DNA of 44,648 nt from a bacterium (GTDB taxonomy: Bacteria > Cyanobacteriota > Sericytochromatia > S15B-MN24 > UBA4093). The notes beneath the pieces are model-generated. The model had not been told where the DNA came from, ran no database searches, and saw only the letters and a program-made list of their open reading frames with translations. Shown here piece by piece: positions 44,455-44,648 of the stretch (within the stretch, counting starts at the first letter, position 1; every line of letters starts with the position of its first letter). The stretch covers positions 1 through 44,648 of the forward strand of contig JAGIBK010000012.1 of assembly GCA_017744355.1 (NCBI GenBank). Reading direction: 5' to 3'. The translations under genes were made by a program, and so were the position numbers.

Positions 44455-44648
44455 TCATTCGTTGCTGGCATAAACATCGCTTCCCAGCTCGTGCGATAAG
44501 AACCACGCATACGTTTCTTGAATTCCGCACGCTAGGGGGGTGGCAGCCTGCCACCCCAGCTCCCTCAAGCGGCCTACATCTAATAACTTCCGAGGTGTGC
44601 CGTCGGGCTTGGTGCTATCCCAGACGAGCTCGCCCTCGAAGCCCACCA
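44455..44648 (-). CDS. GDP-L-fucose synthase, C-terminal fragment (runs off the window)
   Basis: The 64 or so residues visible contain KPDGTPRKLLDVGRLRELGW and the ending GIQETYAWFL, which closely match the C-terminus of GDP-L-fucose synthase (WcaG/Fcl). That enzyme epimerises and reduces GDP-4-keto-6-deoxy-mannose to GDP-L-fucose. The catalytic Ser-Tyr-Lys part lies beyond the window edge at 44648, so an intact enzyme cannot be confirmed. The stop is 12 bases before the flippase gene, so it is in the same operon. It suggests L-fucose in the polymer. Confidence 0.85.
   Translation of the reverse strand, partial: VGFEGELVWDSTKPDGTPRKLLDVGRLRELGWQAATPLACGIQETYAWFLSHELGSDVYASNE

Overview
The window is 44.6 kb of bacterial chromosome. 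The left 32.7 kb is strongly GC-rich. It uses many GTG and TTG starts and clear GGAGG-type ribosome sites, and it carries an unusually high number of the octamer GCGATCGC (23 found by eye, 22 of them before position 27.3 kb). That octamer is the HIP1 signature of cyanobacterial genomes. The gene content shows no photosynthesis genes. I therefore infer, without proof, a relative of the non-photosynthetic Cyanobacteria-associated lineages (Sericytochromatia or Melainabacteria-like) or another high-GC environmental bacterium.

Layout. 0-3.5 kb (+): a GNAT acetyltransferase coupled to a biotin-protein ligase, a small unknown protein, and a beta-CASP metallo-beta-lactamase RNase. 3.5-8.4 kb (+): three tandem paralogous membrane sensors with HAMP and SpoIIE/PP2C phosphatase domains. 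8.4-10.8 kb: a zinc-ribbon membrane protein, an ExbB/ExbD pair and a lipoprotein. 10.96-21.2 kb (-): one long, tightly packed run. In transcription order it holds a ketol-acid-reductoisomerase-like protein, an unknown helical protein, a TrpG/PabA amidotransferase, the MoxR / DUF58 / transglutaminase trio, a lipoprotein, a subtilase lipoprotein and a type II asparaginase. Many of these genes overlap by a few bases, and the run starts directly after an intrinsic terminator. 21.2-29 kb: an OmpR-type regulator, EttA-like ABC-F protein, an ATP-grasp enzyme, a degenerate metallo-beta-lactamase-fold protein, an Nfu Fe-S protein, a sugar-nucleotide epimerase, a PfkB kinase and a small lipoprotein.

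29.2-44.6 kb is a surface-polysaccharide locus. A YjbH-like outer-membrane protein lies divergent from a six-SLBB export protein and a Wzz-type chain-length protein. A decayed IS3-family transposase remnant follows. Then come nine minus-strand genes: a WecG/TagA transferase, four GT4-like glycosyltransferases, a Wzy-like polymerase, UDP-galactopyranose mutase, a Wzx-like flippase and the C-terminal end of a GDP-L-fucose synthase. Together they predict a Wzx/Wzy-dependent polysaccharide containing galactofuranose and fucose. From the Wzz gene onward the DNA is clearly more AT-rich and has almost no HIP1 sites, which suggests lateral acquisition.

The most notable points are: a KARI-like enzyme whose catalytic lysine and one metal-binding glutamate are replaced (Met and Cys); three mosaic sensor phosphatases; a terminator whose T-tract abuts the ribosome site of the 10-kb minus-strand run; and a dispersed G-rich intergenic repeat present in at least three copies.
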